From Vigna angularis (lineage: Eukaryota; Streptophyta; Magnoliopsida; Fabales; Fabaceae): 64,000 nt of DNA. The stretch lies in NCBI RefSeq assembly GCF_016808095.1, contig NC_068975.1:18111501-18175500 (forward strand), given 5' to 3'. Shown piece after piece: positions 11,736-20,932 of the stretch. A model generated the notes under the pieces. The model was not told the origin of the DNA. It saw only the letters and a list, made by a program, of their open reading frames with translations, and searched no databases. Made by a program: the position numbers and the translations under genes. Within the stretch, counting starts at the first letter, position 1. Each line of letters opens with the position of its first letter.

Positions 11736-14150
11736 TTAAGTTGGATTCTTGATGTTAGTGTGCTTTTTCTTTTCATGACACCAACATTTTCTGAGTAACT
11801 TTCTTGTCACCAACTTAATTCTTCTTGAATATGGAGCCTCAATTTGGAGTACTCCATTTGCCTTTATGTCCTTGATGACCCATAACCTGTTCTTAAGATT
11901 CACAGGTTTTCCAGGTTTGAGTTCATCACTTTTCACTTCAATTTGTTGGTGAACTCTTTGCTTCTCCTTATCTTCATCTCTTTCCTTCACTTTTGGATTG
12001 AAACAATTAAGATTCTTCTTGGCCAACTTGGCAACTTGCCTTGGAAGACTAGTAATTGCTAAAACTTCATCTTTTACTTTGGAACTAGTCTTTTCCTCTT
12101 GATTTTGCTTCACATCTTCAAAGACATTAAATATCACCTCTTCATCTTGGTCTTTTAATTTCACAGTTCCATCATCAACATGAATGACAATCTTAGCTGT
12201 CTTCATGAAAGGTCTTCCAAGAATGAGAGGTATATCTACACCTTCCTCCATTTCCATTACTACAAAATCAACAGGGAATTTTAGTTTATCAACTTTAATC
12301 ACCACATCTTCCATTACACCGTAAGGATGCTTAATGGACCTATCTGCCATTTGCAAGATCATTCTTGTTGACTTGACTTCAAGGTCACCAATCTTTTTGA
12401 GCATAGATAGGGGCATCAAATTGATGCTAGCCCCTAAGTCAACAAGAGCCTTCCCTATATCATGATTTCCAATAGTGCAGGGGATAGTGAAACTCCCTGG
12501 ATCTTTGACTTTTGAAGGTAGAGATTTCTGCATAATTGCACTGCAATTTCCCTGCACTTCAATTGTTTCCTCATCTAAATACTTCTTCTTTTTACTAAGG
12601 AATTGCTTCACATATTTTGCATAAGCAGGAATTTGTTGCAGTGCTTCAGTCAAGGGCAAAGTAATCTCAAGTTGATTAAATATCTTCTTGAACCGACCCA
12701 TTTGTCTTTCCTTATCCTTCTGTGAAGTATTTTTAGGATAAGGAAGTTGCTTCACCAACACTTTCTCTTTTTGTCTTCCATCTTCCTTCCTGTTTCTACT
12801 TTCTTCTTCTTCTTCAATCACCTTCTTTTGATCATCCTCTTTGTGTTCTTGAATCTCTTTATTTGTCGGCTTCTCCTTGGAATCAAACCCCACTTCTTTT
12901 CCACTTCTGGTTATTATGACATTACATTCCTCCCTGGAGTGAACTTCATTCTTAGCCACAAATTTCTTTTCAGATGTCTCATCCAGCTTCTTTGCAAGTT
13001 GACTCACTTGTGTCTCCAAGTTTCTAATAGAAGCTTCAGTACTTTTATGGTTGGAGATGGATACTTGCATGAATTGTTGCAAAGTTTCTTCAAGTTTGGA
13101 TGTCCTATCAGAAAGAGTAGGTTGTTGTTGAAACTGTTGTTGTGGTGGTCTACTAGAACTAGCCTGACCCATGCTAGGATGAGGTCTCCATCCTTGATTA
13201 TAATTGCCATAGTTGCTCGAACAACCCTGATTTCCCATATAATTAACCTCTTCCTTTGCATTGGACTGAATAGCACACTGTCCATTTTGGTGCTCTCCAC
13301 CACAAAGTTCACAACCTTTCACAGTTTGATGATGTTGTGCCTGTGATACAGTTTGAAGTTCCTTTGGTAATTGTGACAACTTTTTCATTACTGATTCAAG
13401 TTGTTGAGTCATAATTTTATTTTGGGCTAATAAGGCATCTTGGGATTGCAATTCAAACATGCCTTTCTTTTGCGTTTGCACTCTCTCACTTTGGACATCA
13501 TTATCACTAGATGCCATATTTTCAATGATTTCATGTGCCTCATCAGGTGTCTTCCACCTAATGTTACCTCCAACAGAGGCATCTAGCATAAGCTTTGTGT
13601 GAGATTTTAAACCTCCTAAGAAAAGGTTTAATTGAGTGGGAATGTCAAATCCATGAATTGGAGTTTTTCTCAGCAACCCCTTGAACCTCTCCCATGTTTG
13701 ACTCAACGACTCTTCATGCTCTTGTTGAAAGGATGATATTTCTTGTTTGCCTTTATTGATCTTGGATTGGGGGAAATATTTATTCAAAAATTTTGCCACT
13801 ACGTCATCCCAAGCAGTTAGACTCCCTTCAGGAAAAGAATTTAGCCAAAGCTTTGCATTTCCAGCCAAAGAAAAGGGAAATAGACTCAATCTAATTGCTT
13901 CATCTGACACATGTAAAATTTTTACAGTGTTACAAATCTCAGTAAAAGTTGTCAGATGATCATAGGGATTTTCGTGTGACATTCCTGTAAACTGATTACT
14001 TTGAACAAGGTGAATCAGTGCAGGTTTCATTTCCATATTAGCAGCATTTACCACAGGTCGGGCTATACTGTTGAAAGATGAAGGTACAGACACAGAAGCA
14101 TAATCTTCCAACGTACGCCTAACTCGTTCGTCCTCATTATTTCCCTCCAT
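11736..14150 (-). CDS. Athila-like Gag-protease polyprotein
   Basis: This uninterrupted 804-residue frame starts at the ATG at 14150; the frame is open further upstream to 14288 but without an ATG. The N-terminal third is a retrotransposon Gag domain with the features F-x-G-x-S-x-E-x-P-Y-D-H-L, AKLWLNS, W-D-D-V and KYFP. A short zinc-knuckle-like motif CELCGGEHQNGQC follows about residue 280. After a Gln/Lys/Glu-rich charged linker comes an aspartic protease with the active-site sequence LVDLGASINLMP and, about 65 residues later, LILGRPF. The protein ends 60-70 residues after a basic C-terminal stretch, before any reverse transcriptase. Gag packages the RNA and the protease cuts Gag. An intact frame in an element without pol suggests retained function or very recent insertion. 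Confidence 0.88.
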   Translation of the reverse strand: MEGNNEDERVRRTLEDYASVSVPSSFNSIARPVVNAANMEMKPALIHLVQSNQFTGMSHENPYDHLTTFTEICNTVKILHVSDEAIRLSLFPFSLAGNAKLWLNSFPEGSLTAWDDVVAKFLNKYFPQSKINKGKQEISSFQQEHEESLSQTWERFKGLLRKTPIHGFDIPTQLNLFLGGLKSHTKLMLDASVGGNIRWKTPDEAHEIIENMASSDNDVQSERVQTQKKGMFELQSQDALLAQNKIMTQQLESVMKKLSQLPKELQTVSQAQHHQTVKGCELCGGEHQNGQCAIQSNAKEEVNYMGNQGCSSNYGNYNQGWRPHPSMGQASSSRPPQQQFQQQPTLSDRTSKLEETLQQFMQVSISNHKSTEASIRNLETQVSQLAKKLDETSEKKFVAKNEVHSREECNVIITRSGKEVGFDSKEKPTNKEIQEHKEDDQKKVIEEEEESRNRKEDGRQKEKVLVKQLPYPKNTSQKDKERQMGRFKKIFNQLEITLPLTEALQQIPAYAKYVKQFLSKKKKYLDEETIEVQGNCSAIMQKSLPSKVKDPGSFTIPCTIGNHDIGKALVDLGASINLMPLSMLKKIGDLEVKSTRMILQMADRSIKHPYGVMEDVVIKVDKLKFPVDFVVMEMEEGVDIPLILGRPFMKTAKIVIHVDDGTVKLKDQDEEVIFNVFEDVKQNQEEKTSSKVKDEVLAITSLPRQVAKLAKKNLNCFNPKVKERDEDKEKQRVHQQIEVKSDELKPGKPVNLKNRLWVIKDIKANGVLQIEAPYSRRIKLVTRKLLRKCWCHEKKKHTNIKNPT

Positions 14151-14489
14151 ATCCTTATCCTTTTGATCAAATGAAGAAAAAGTGTTGAAGATAGAAGACA
14201 AGCTAGCTTCTCTAGCTTCTTTTTTTTCTATTTTCTCTCCTACGTCTACTGTTATTCCTACGGGCTGTTCTCTCAATCTCAGAATCAAACAATAAATTTT
14301 CAGATTTTGTTCTCCTACTCATTCAGAGAACAAAAATCTCAAGATATCAACCCAAAGAAATAACAACAGAAACAAAACACAATGTATATATACAGATATA
14401 CAAAAATTAAAAACAATGGATTTACAGATAATGGAACAGAATTGAAATTGATAAACAATGAATGACTGAAATAACAATAACAATCAAAT

Positions 14490-14507
14490 TCCCCAGCAAC
14501 GGCGCCA
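14490..14507 (-). other. primer-binding site for tRNA-Asp
   Basis: The plus strand reads TCCCCAGCAACGGCGCCA, which matches the 3' end of plant tRNA-Asp (including CCA) with one difference. It sits 6 bases inside the 5' LTR. This primer is typical of Athila-type Ty3/gypsy elements (family knowledge). It is not a tRNA gene: the rest of a cloverleaf is absent. Confidence 0.85.
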
Positions 14508-14513
14508 AAAACT

Positions 14514-15619
14514 TGATAACTTTTTGGCAAGTATACCAAATCGTTACAAGTAATACAGTGATAAGTAAAAATGTATCGTTCTCCCAAGGAAATTTGAGTT
14601 ACGTATTTCAATGAAAATTATTTATCAAGATCAATTAGTGATGATATTTGTGATTTCAACTTGGATTTAAACATGAAATTTACAACGTAAACAATTAAGA
14701 TTTAAAAAATGCAATAAAAGATCACTGGAATTGGTCTTTGACTAACATTACAGTAAGATCCTGAACAACATATATTCTCTGTTCAAGCATTCACATGAGA
14801 GTATCTTGATTTAATTCCTTAAAACAAGTTCTAAAATTATCCATTGAATTATTAATTCCTTAATTAATTCATCAGATAATTTTGCATTAAGTTCAGATGT
14901 TAAGAATGACCAAAAGCACATAACTATTCCTAGCGTAGTTACTTTTAGTTTCTTTTCTTACATTTCTGGTTCTAAAAATACTTCCCAGTAGAAAAGAACT
15001 TTTAAAGAGATTAATACTTCCGTGTAATCAAAAGCAAGTCAAGAAAAGAACAAGAACAGAAACATATATTGCACAGGAAATTTACATTAATGTTTCGTCA
15101 TACAACCAATTCCAATGAACATAAAATTTAGCCTATCCTAGACATCTCAAACGTACTCTTTACAGCAATTCCTTGCAGAAAGTGAAGTCTTGATGTCTTG
15201 AAAGGTCTCCTGATCGTTTCCTGAATTCTCCAGTATTTTTCTGGCTATTTTCGTGTGTCAGAAGATGCTTTTTGCCTTTCTGTCACGTCTTTTAAAGCCA
15301 CTTAACTTCCTTAATTCGCTCAGCGCACAGGTGTGTGTGCGCTGTGCGAATTTCCTTTAACTGCTGCACTTTAACTGAACTTATTCGCTCAGCGCATAGG
15401 TACTGGTGCGCTATGCGAATTTTCTTTTTCTAGCAGTGCGAATTTAGGCTTTCGCTTAGCGAAAATTGGTTGACAAACTCCAAATTATACACCCTTTCCT
15501 GTACAATAATTTACATAACAATCTACTTCCTATTACAACTTTTCACTGAGTAATAACTGAATAATTATAAGATTGCGATCATTTATAAGTGTAAAAACAA
15601 CTCTTTTTCACACTTATCA
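14514..15619 (-). repeat. 5' LTR of the Athila-like element
   Basis: 1106 bp, same termini as the 3' LTR; one base shorter because of a gap near 15557. It has the same three TTCGC/GCGAA modules (about 15314-15466). Confidence 0.9.
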
Positions 15620-16822
15620 AACTTTCGCACAACGCACCCCATTCGCAGAGCGAGACTAGGAGTTTCTCGCACAACGACTTGTCTCGCTATGCGAATTAAC
15701 TCGAAGAGGTATCAGACCTAAACCTCTCGCATATTCGCACAACGAGTCTGCATAATCTGCAGAACGAAATTCTGCAGATTTATGCAACTCAACCACAAAA
15801 TGCCAATTCTAACTATGTTTCCCAACTTCTAACACTCCTAGATTGTATTATATACCTAAATAGATTATATACCTAAATAGACTTGTCTAAGTGATTCTAA
15901 ACATTCCTATCCTCAATCTAAAGTGTATATGAACCAATTTTCATTATAAAACATCAAATTCATCAACTTAAGGACCTAAATTCAAATCTCCCACTTTGCA
16001 CACGTTTTTGACCATTTGAATGGCTCAAAAAAGTCACAAATGACTTATCCAAAATATCCCAACAAATCAATTGAGTCCTTGACCTCTAGTTCTCATTTTC
16101 ACTACTTCACTTCCTCCAAATAGACTCAAAACATGCAGAATTCAGTTAACCTTCTATCTAGTTACTCTTATGACAAATTTCCCTCATCCATATGATCAAA
16201 ACAGTTTTACTCCACATTCATTTTAGTTTAAAATCATCAACTTCCCAAATTCAAATCAAGCAATCAAATTACATAGAACACCATATTACTCAAATTCCTA
16301 AATTTAGTTCAATCACTATTATATCACAAACTTCATCACACATACATACCAGAATACTAATAAAAAACATAAATCTAACTTCCCTTATCTCAGAGAAGTA
16401 CCACCCAACTCACAGAGTTACTCCGACAATGCCTTGCACCGTAAGGAAACTCAACAGAAACCTATAACTCACCAATTGGTGATAGAAATTCAACTTTAAA
16501 ACCTAAATTGAGCTAAGAATTGAAGAGAAAGAGTATAAGGCACATGCAACCAGAATCTGCTGCATGCTCACAGCCCCAAAAAACCCAGAAGAAAAAAGAA
16601 ACGACTTACCAGGTGAAGAACAAGAAACTGATCGGTCAAGATCGTAGCCTTCGACACCAGGATCGCCTAGGCACCTCCTGATCGTCGAACAGTTAACTCA
16701 GTTGGGAGGAAATCTAGAGAGAAGTGAGAAAAATAGTAGAGAACAATTTTTAAAGTAAAAAGCTCGTCTCATTATTTTAATACACCTATCTACTCTAATA
16801 CTCTATTTTCTAGGTTTTTATA
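15620..16822 (-). repeat. LTR-like repeat, copy B, right part
   Basis: Continuation of 7654-8557 after the insertion. It begins with a block of CGCACAACG/CGAGAC palindromic phrases (15626-15770) followed by TGCAGATT and a T/A-rich body. Near 16660-16690 it shares the phrase CACCTCCTGATCGTC with the reverse complement of 36660-36680 in copy C. The right edge GGTTTTTATA aligns with GGTTCTTACA of copy A after two C-to-T changes. Confidence 0.55.
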
Positions 16823-17724
16823 TCCTATGCTTCTTGAATATGCTAATATGCTAATGTTTGTTAACCATAATTTAATAGGAAAGATACTCATAATCATATC
16901 TTTTTCCTACACTAATAATAAAATTTCAATTTTAAAACCAAAAACATATTAACCTTTTTTTTAATCAAATGACATAATTTTTTTTTTCAAATTGTCGAAC
17001 AACTCTCACATTTTATTTCTCAATATGTTTTAACTTTTTAATCAATTGTAATAGAATTGAATGAGTTAACCATTGATGGAAATGCAAGGAAGATGAAATG
17101 AAATAATAAACGATTTGGAGACCAAAAAAAAATCAGCCATAATATTACGCTAATAACATAAATCAAATAAAAAATATTTAAAATTCAAATAAAATATTAT
17201 AAATAAACATTTGTGCAAAAAATAATACATACAAAAATGACAGAAATGGGAATAAACAAAAGATAAACTACACAACATCAAAATTTTTTTCTGATTGTGA
17301 GGACCACATGCATTTACATGGGTTGCTGTAAAACTCTTCTTTTAGGCTGTAAACAATAAATACATAGAGTGATAGCATAGAAATACCATTACTTTTTCAA
17401 CAACTTTCACCAAATCACATAATATATTTTTTATTATCTCTCTTCTATTATTAGATTCTTAACGTTATCATCCATGTTTGATTGATCAAGTAGTTGTTGA
17501 AAATTACAGTAAAAAGTATGACTAATAACACAGTGAAATGTGTTCATGAGACGAGCTCTCACAAGTTTTCCCAGTTTGAAATTAAACAACGTTACACTTG
17601 AAACATGAATTAGGTGAAACTTTTTTCTAATTTTTTATGTATTTTACTAAGTCTATTTGTTTTGTCTTTGCTGAAAGAAACAACATAGGTGTTATTACTC
17701 ACGAACCATGAGCTTTTTTTCTTC
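16823..17724. other. intergenic DNA and promoter region of the glycosyltransferase
   Basis: AT-rich with no open frames of note. No additional gene seen. Confidence 0.5.
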
Positions 17725-17732
17725 TATAAATA
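17725..17732 (+). promoter_or_regulatory. TATA box of the glycosyltransferase gene
   Basis: TATAAATA lies 81 bases upstream of the ATG at 17813, which leaves room for a 45-55 base leader. Inferred from position and sequence only. Confidence 0.55.
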
Positions 17733-17812
17733 TGGCTTTAAGAAGTTGTTTCTTGACATTCTACTTTCCTCTTAGATTTATTGTCTCTTGCTGACTTCTA
17801 CTTTTGGCCACA

Positions 17813-19015
17813 ATGGCTTGTTCACCTTCTCTGCACATAACAATGCTCCCATGGTTTGCACAGGAACACATCACACCTTTTCTGCAACTCTCCAATAGCC
17901 TTGCAGAAAGAGGACACAAAATCTCTTTCTTCATCCCAAAGCACACACATGCATCCTTTCAACACTTCAATCACCACCCTAATCTCATCTCCCTTATCCC
18001 AATCTGTGTTCCTCAGAATCATCATCATGGCCTTCCCCATGTTGCTGAAGAAATCGCATCAAAAGTTCATTCTTCCACTGTCTCACTTTCTATGACTCCA
18101 ATGCTCCTATGTGAGAAGGACATTGAAGTCCACCTGCTTGAGTTAAAGCCAAACATTGTGTTCTTTGATCATGCATATTGGGTGCCAAAACCACGCTTAA
18201 CTCAATGCTTAAAAATTAAGTCTTTAGTTTATCACGTTAGAAGCTTTTCATCATTGACTTGTGAATCATCATATTCATACCCTTTAGGGATATCTAAAGG
18301 GTACTGCTGCAACATTGCTGAACATCATAACCCGTTGCATGAACCAAAACTCCTTGCTGGATCAGGAAAAGTTGACCATGGTAAATGCATTGTTCACACT
18401 GAACCTTGTACTAACAGTATTCTAGCTCAATCTTATGCAACAGGACTCAAAGGTTGTACAGTGATTGAAGGAGCTTATGCTGATTGTCATAGGAGGCATG
18501 TTACTGTACCGAAAGAAGCAACATGCCTTATTGATGAAAATTGGGCTAAATGGCTTGGAAATTATGAAGCTGGTAGTGTGGTTTATTGTTCCTTTGGTAG
18601 TGAGTGCACATTAGAACCATGTCAGTTTCAGGAAGTGGTGTTGGGGCTTGAGCTATCAGGCATGCCTTTTGTGGCAGCTCTTAGACCCCCTAAGGGTTTT
18701 GAGTGTGTGGAATCAGCACTTCCAAAAGGGTTTAAAGAGAGACTTCAAGGAAGAGGGGTTGTGAGTAGTGCATATTTTCCTCACAGGTTCATTTTGGAGC
18801 ACCCTTCAGTGGGCTGCTTTGTTACCCTTTCTGGACATTCTGGGTCTTTGTCTGGTGCACTGGTGAACAAGTGTCAGTTGTTTTTGTTGCCAAATCATGG
18901 TGAAATGGTGTTCAGTGCAGGGGTGATAGGAACCACCTTGAAGGTTGGAGTGGAAGTGGAGAAGTTGACCACTAAGAGGGTTTCTTTACTAAAGAGAGTG
19001 TTTGCAAAACTCTGA
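17813..19015 (+). CDS. UDP-glycosyltransferase, UGT79/91 type, probably decaying
   Basis: A single-exon frame of 400 residues from the ATG at 17813; family members usually have about 450-460. The N-terminus has the family pattern MLPWFAQEHITPF with the catalytic His (residue 19), then LAERGHKISFF, and later FFDHAYWVP with the activating Asp. Family members transfer a sugar from a UDP-sugar to a flavonoid glycoside or similar acceptor in the cytosol. The C-terminal donor-binding PSPG region (about 320-363) keeps EHPSVGCFVT and ALVNKCQL, but the opening Trp is missing, the conserved HCG reads LSG, and the closing Gln is Met. The last 15 or so codons look frameshifted: the minus-one frame from 18985 reads FTKESVCK, the expected family sequence. 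The usual 50-60 residue C-terminal helix is absent. Probably inactive or a young pseudogene; the acceptor cannot be stated. Confidence 0.75.
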   Translation: MACSPSLHITMLPWFAQEHITPFLQLSNSLAERGHKISFFIPKHTHASFQHFNHHPNLISLIPICVPQNHHHGLPHVAEEIASKVHSSTVSLSMTPMLLCEKDIEVHLLELKPNIVFFDHAYWVPKPRLTQCLKIKSLVYHVRSFSSLTCESSYSYPLGISKGYCCNIAEHHNPLHEPKLLAGSGKVDHGKCIVHTEPCTNSILAQSYATGLKGCTVIEGAYADCHRRHVTVPKEATCLIDENWAKWLGNYEAGSVVYCSFGSECTLEPCQFQEVVLGLELSGMPFVAALRPPKGFECVESALPKGFKERLQGRGVVSSAYFPHRFILEHPSVGCFVTLSGHSGSLSGALVNKCQLFLLPNHGEMVFSAGVIGTTLKVGVEVEKLTTKRVSLLKRVFAKL

Positions 19016-19801
19016 AATTATGCAAAATTGAAGTTAATCTATGTTTGGCTTATCTAAGAAATAAAATAGATAAGACCCTTATGTTGTGCCGTTGATCAAT
19101 ACAATTATTTGATGTTTTGTGCAATTAGAGTATATATGCATATTTTATTTTTATATTCAATATAATGTATAAATCATAAGTACATTTATGAAGATGTGTT
19201 TAAAGAATATAAGACAATGAACAGTAAAATATTGTTTTCCAGTATTTAAGACCATTACATTTTCTACCACTCCATATCAATAGATACAATAAAGACATAA
19301 GTACGTGGAAACCAACTTCCATTTTTAATTTAACTTTCTCAACGATTTTTCTTTTAGAATCCAAACATAGTTGGAGACCATTTTGTTTTAGTTTATAATT
19401 TAAAATACTTTTTTTTTCCAGTTTGTTTACACTCAATGCATGCCAGTTAATCTCTTTTAAAAAATAACATGAGAGAACAACACATGAATAGTGTATTTTG
19501 TCAATGAAATTTTCACTTCTTTAACTGGTATATCTTATTAAATATAGAAAACAACCAAATAAGGTTCAGTATTGGTTCATGCATGACCAGATTCAAACCA
19601 TATTGCAGGTTCTTTTGTCATTTCTTATTCATAATAGCAAGTAATGGACCAGTTTACGTTTAGTTGTGTTTAAGGCCAAATCTTTAATTCTAAAAAGTAA
19701 ACCAATCTCGTGAACATCCACAGAGTGGATTCACATGACACACCTAAAAGTATGTGAAACCAATACAAAATATTAATCCAACAACACTCCAAATTGCTGT
19801 G
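19016..19801. other. intergenic region between glycosyltransferase and lipid-transfer genes
   Basis: AT-rich; nothing coding. The open frame at 19200-19436 on the minus strand has no recognisable domain. Confidence 0.5.
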
Positions 19802-19810
19802 TATATAAAT
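19802..19810 (+). promoter_or_regulatory. TATA box of the lipid-transfer gene
   Basis: TATATAAAT lies about 70 bases upstream of the ATG at 19879, a usual distance for a short-leader plant gene. Confidence 0.55.
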
Positions 19811-19878
19811 TAACATTTAAGGCAAAACCACAAGTGTAGATTAGACCTAGTTGCTTGGAGAACCTGGTCAAGCAGAAT

Positions 19879-20271
19879 ATGGCACATACCAGTGGCAATG
19901 TTCAGGTGCAGTGGCTACTAGCAACCTTGCTCATTGCCATGTTAGGTGGTGCCAAAGCTATTGCTTTATGTGACACAGAGTCAAGTAAACTAAGTGCATG
20001 CTATGCAGCAGTTACTGGGCAACACCCTCCAAAACCAAGTGAAAAATGCTGTGATGTTGTTAAGCATTCCAATTTGCCTTGCCTTTGCGGATACAAGTCT
20101 ATCCTACCAGCATTTGGATTCAACCCCATCAATGCTTTGGCCTTGCCCCGTAAATGTGGTCTGAAAACACCACCGGAATGTAGAGGTAATAGTCTTATGC
20201 CTGAGTAGAACTTTTATTAACATAAATACAACTTAGACTGATTAGATATTCTTCATTTTGCAGTGGTTTGA
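19879..20271 (+). CDS. DIR1-like non-specific lipid-transfer protein
   Basis: The chosen ATG is 19879; the frame extends upstream without ATG. The precursor has a hydrophobic signal peptide (about residues 11-28, ending GGAKA) followed by the eight-cysteine lipid-transfer fold: C-x9-C-x15-CC-x9-CxC-x22-C-x7-C, with CLCGYK and the PPKP turn seen in DIR1-type proteins. Such proteins are secreted, bind a lipid in a hydrophobic cavity and, for DIR1, take part in systemic resistance signalling; this role is family knowledge. Unspliced, the frame runs to 20208. A good intron, 20186-20263 (GT...TTTTGCAG, 78 bases), would replace the last residues with Arg-Val-Val and a stop at 20271, a layout common in this family. 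It is convergent with the exchanger gene 660 bases downstream. Confidence 0.8.
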
Positions 20272-20932
20272 AGAATTTCTTGAGAATCACAGCTATTTTG
20301 AGCACCCTTTAGTCTTTAGTTTGCTTTCATGTGCTGTATTCATGTTGGAAAAGCTTTTAAATTGGCATTTTCGTCCCATCAAATAAAAGAGTAGTTTGTT
20401 TTCAATCTCTGCCTCTACCACTCAAAATATCTAGCCATGTATCATGCAACTTCGATCTGTAGTCTAATAAAATGTTTGTCTTTTTTTTTTCTGTTTTCTG
20501 AATTCAATGCACAGAGAAATAAATGGATCAGAACAGAAGTATTTGAATGATTTCAATGCACTAGTATCTGGTCATAAAAAGGCAGCAAGCCGAAACAAGA
20601 CATTATGCTCAGGAACTTAACTCAATAAAACTATTTTAATCAACACCATTCATTAACTCAAATGTTTGCAGCTACTAACAAGCCACAACATTCATGTCCA
20701 AAGGAAAATATGCACTTCATTGAAGGTTCAAGTAAGTTCACACTCCTGTGTGATAATCCAATGACAGTTCCTTCCTTTTATTACTTACCATATTCCTCAT
20801 TTGAGCATAAGAAAAACACTGGCAATGAATCCTCATTGCAGCTACTCATCTTCAAAATTGGATCTAAATGGATCGTCATTTGTGATCCAACATTCAAGTG
20901 CATCACTGAGATATACATGATTTGCAATACTG
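20272..20932. other. spacer between convergent genes (3' UTRs)
   Basis: Holds the presumed 3' UTRs of the lipid-transfer gene (+) and the exchanger (-). An open frame at 20662-20973 on the plus strand is antisense to the exchanger end and has no domain. Confidence 0.5.

Larger units (their letters stand above)
8558..15619 (-). mobile_element. Athila-like LTR retrotransposon with gag-protease only (TR-GAG type)
   Basis: Two LTRs, 8558-9664 and 14514-15619, begin TGATAA and end TTATCA. A perfect 5 bp duplication AACTT flanks the element (8553-8557 and 15620-15624). On the minus strand the order is LTR, tRNA-Asp-type primer site, about 340 bp leader, gag-protease, about 2.07 kb non-coding, purine tract, LTR. 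No reverse transcriptase, RNase H or integrase is present. By eye the LTRs differ at 19 positions plus one 1-base gap, about 1.7 percent, so the insertion is young. Lack of pol with an open gag fits the non-autonomous class called TR-GAG; mobilisation by a full Athila relative is inference. Confidence 0.85.

Noticed and set aside
12747..13346. 199-codon open frame on the plus strand
   Set aside because: It is antisense to the Gag-protease frame and has no domain; a shadow of a long coding region.
14490..14507. Possible tRNA-Asp gene
   Set aside because: Only the last 18 bases of the tRNA match; it is the primer-binding site of the retrotransposon.
17804..17812. Upstream start of the glycosyltransferase frame
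   Set aside because: The codon at 17804 is TTG; the first ATG is 17813, in good context after the TATA box. The same correction was made for the lipid-transfer, GDPDL and Gag frames.
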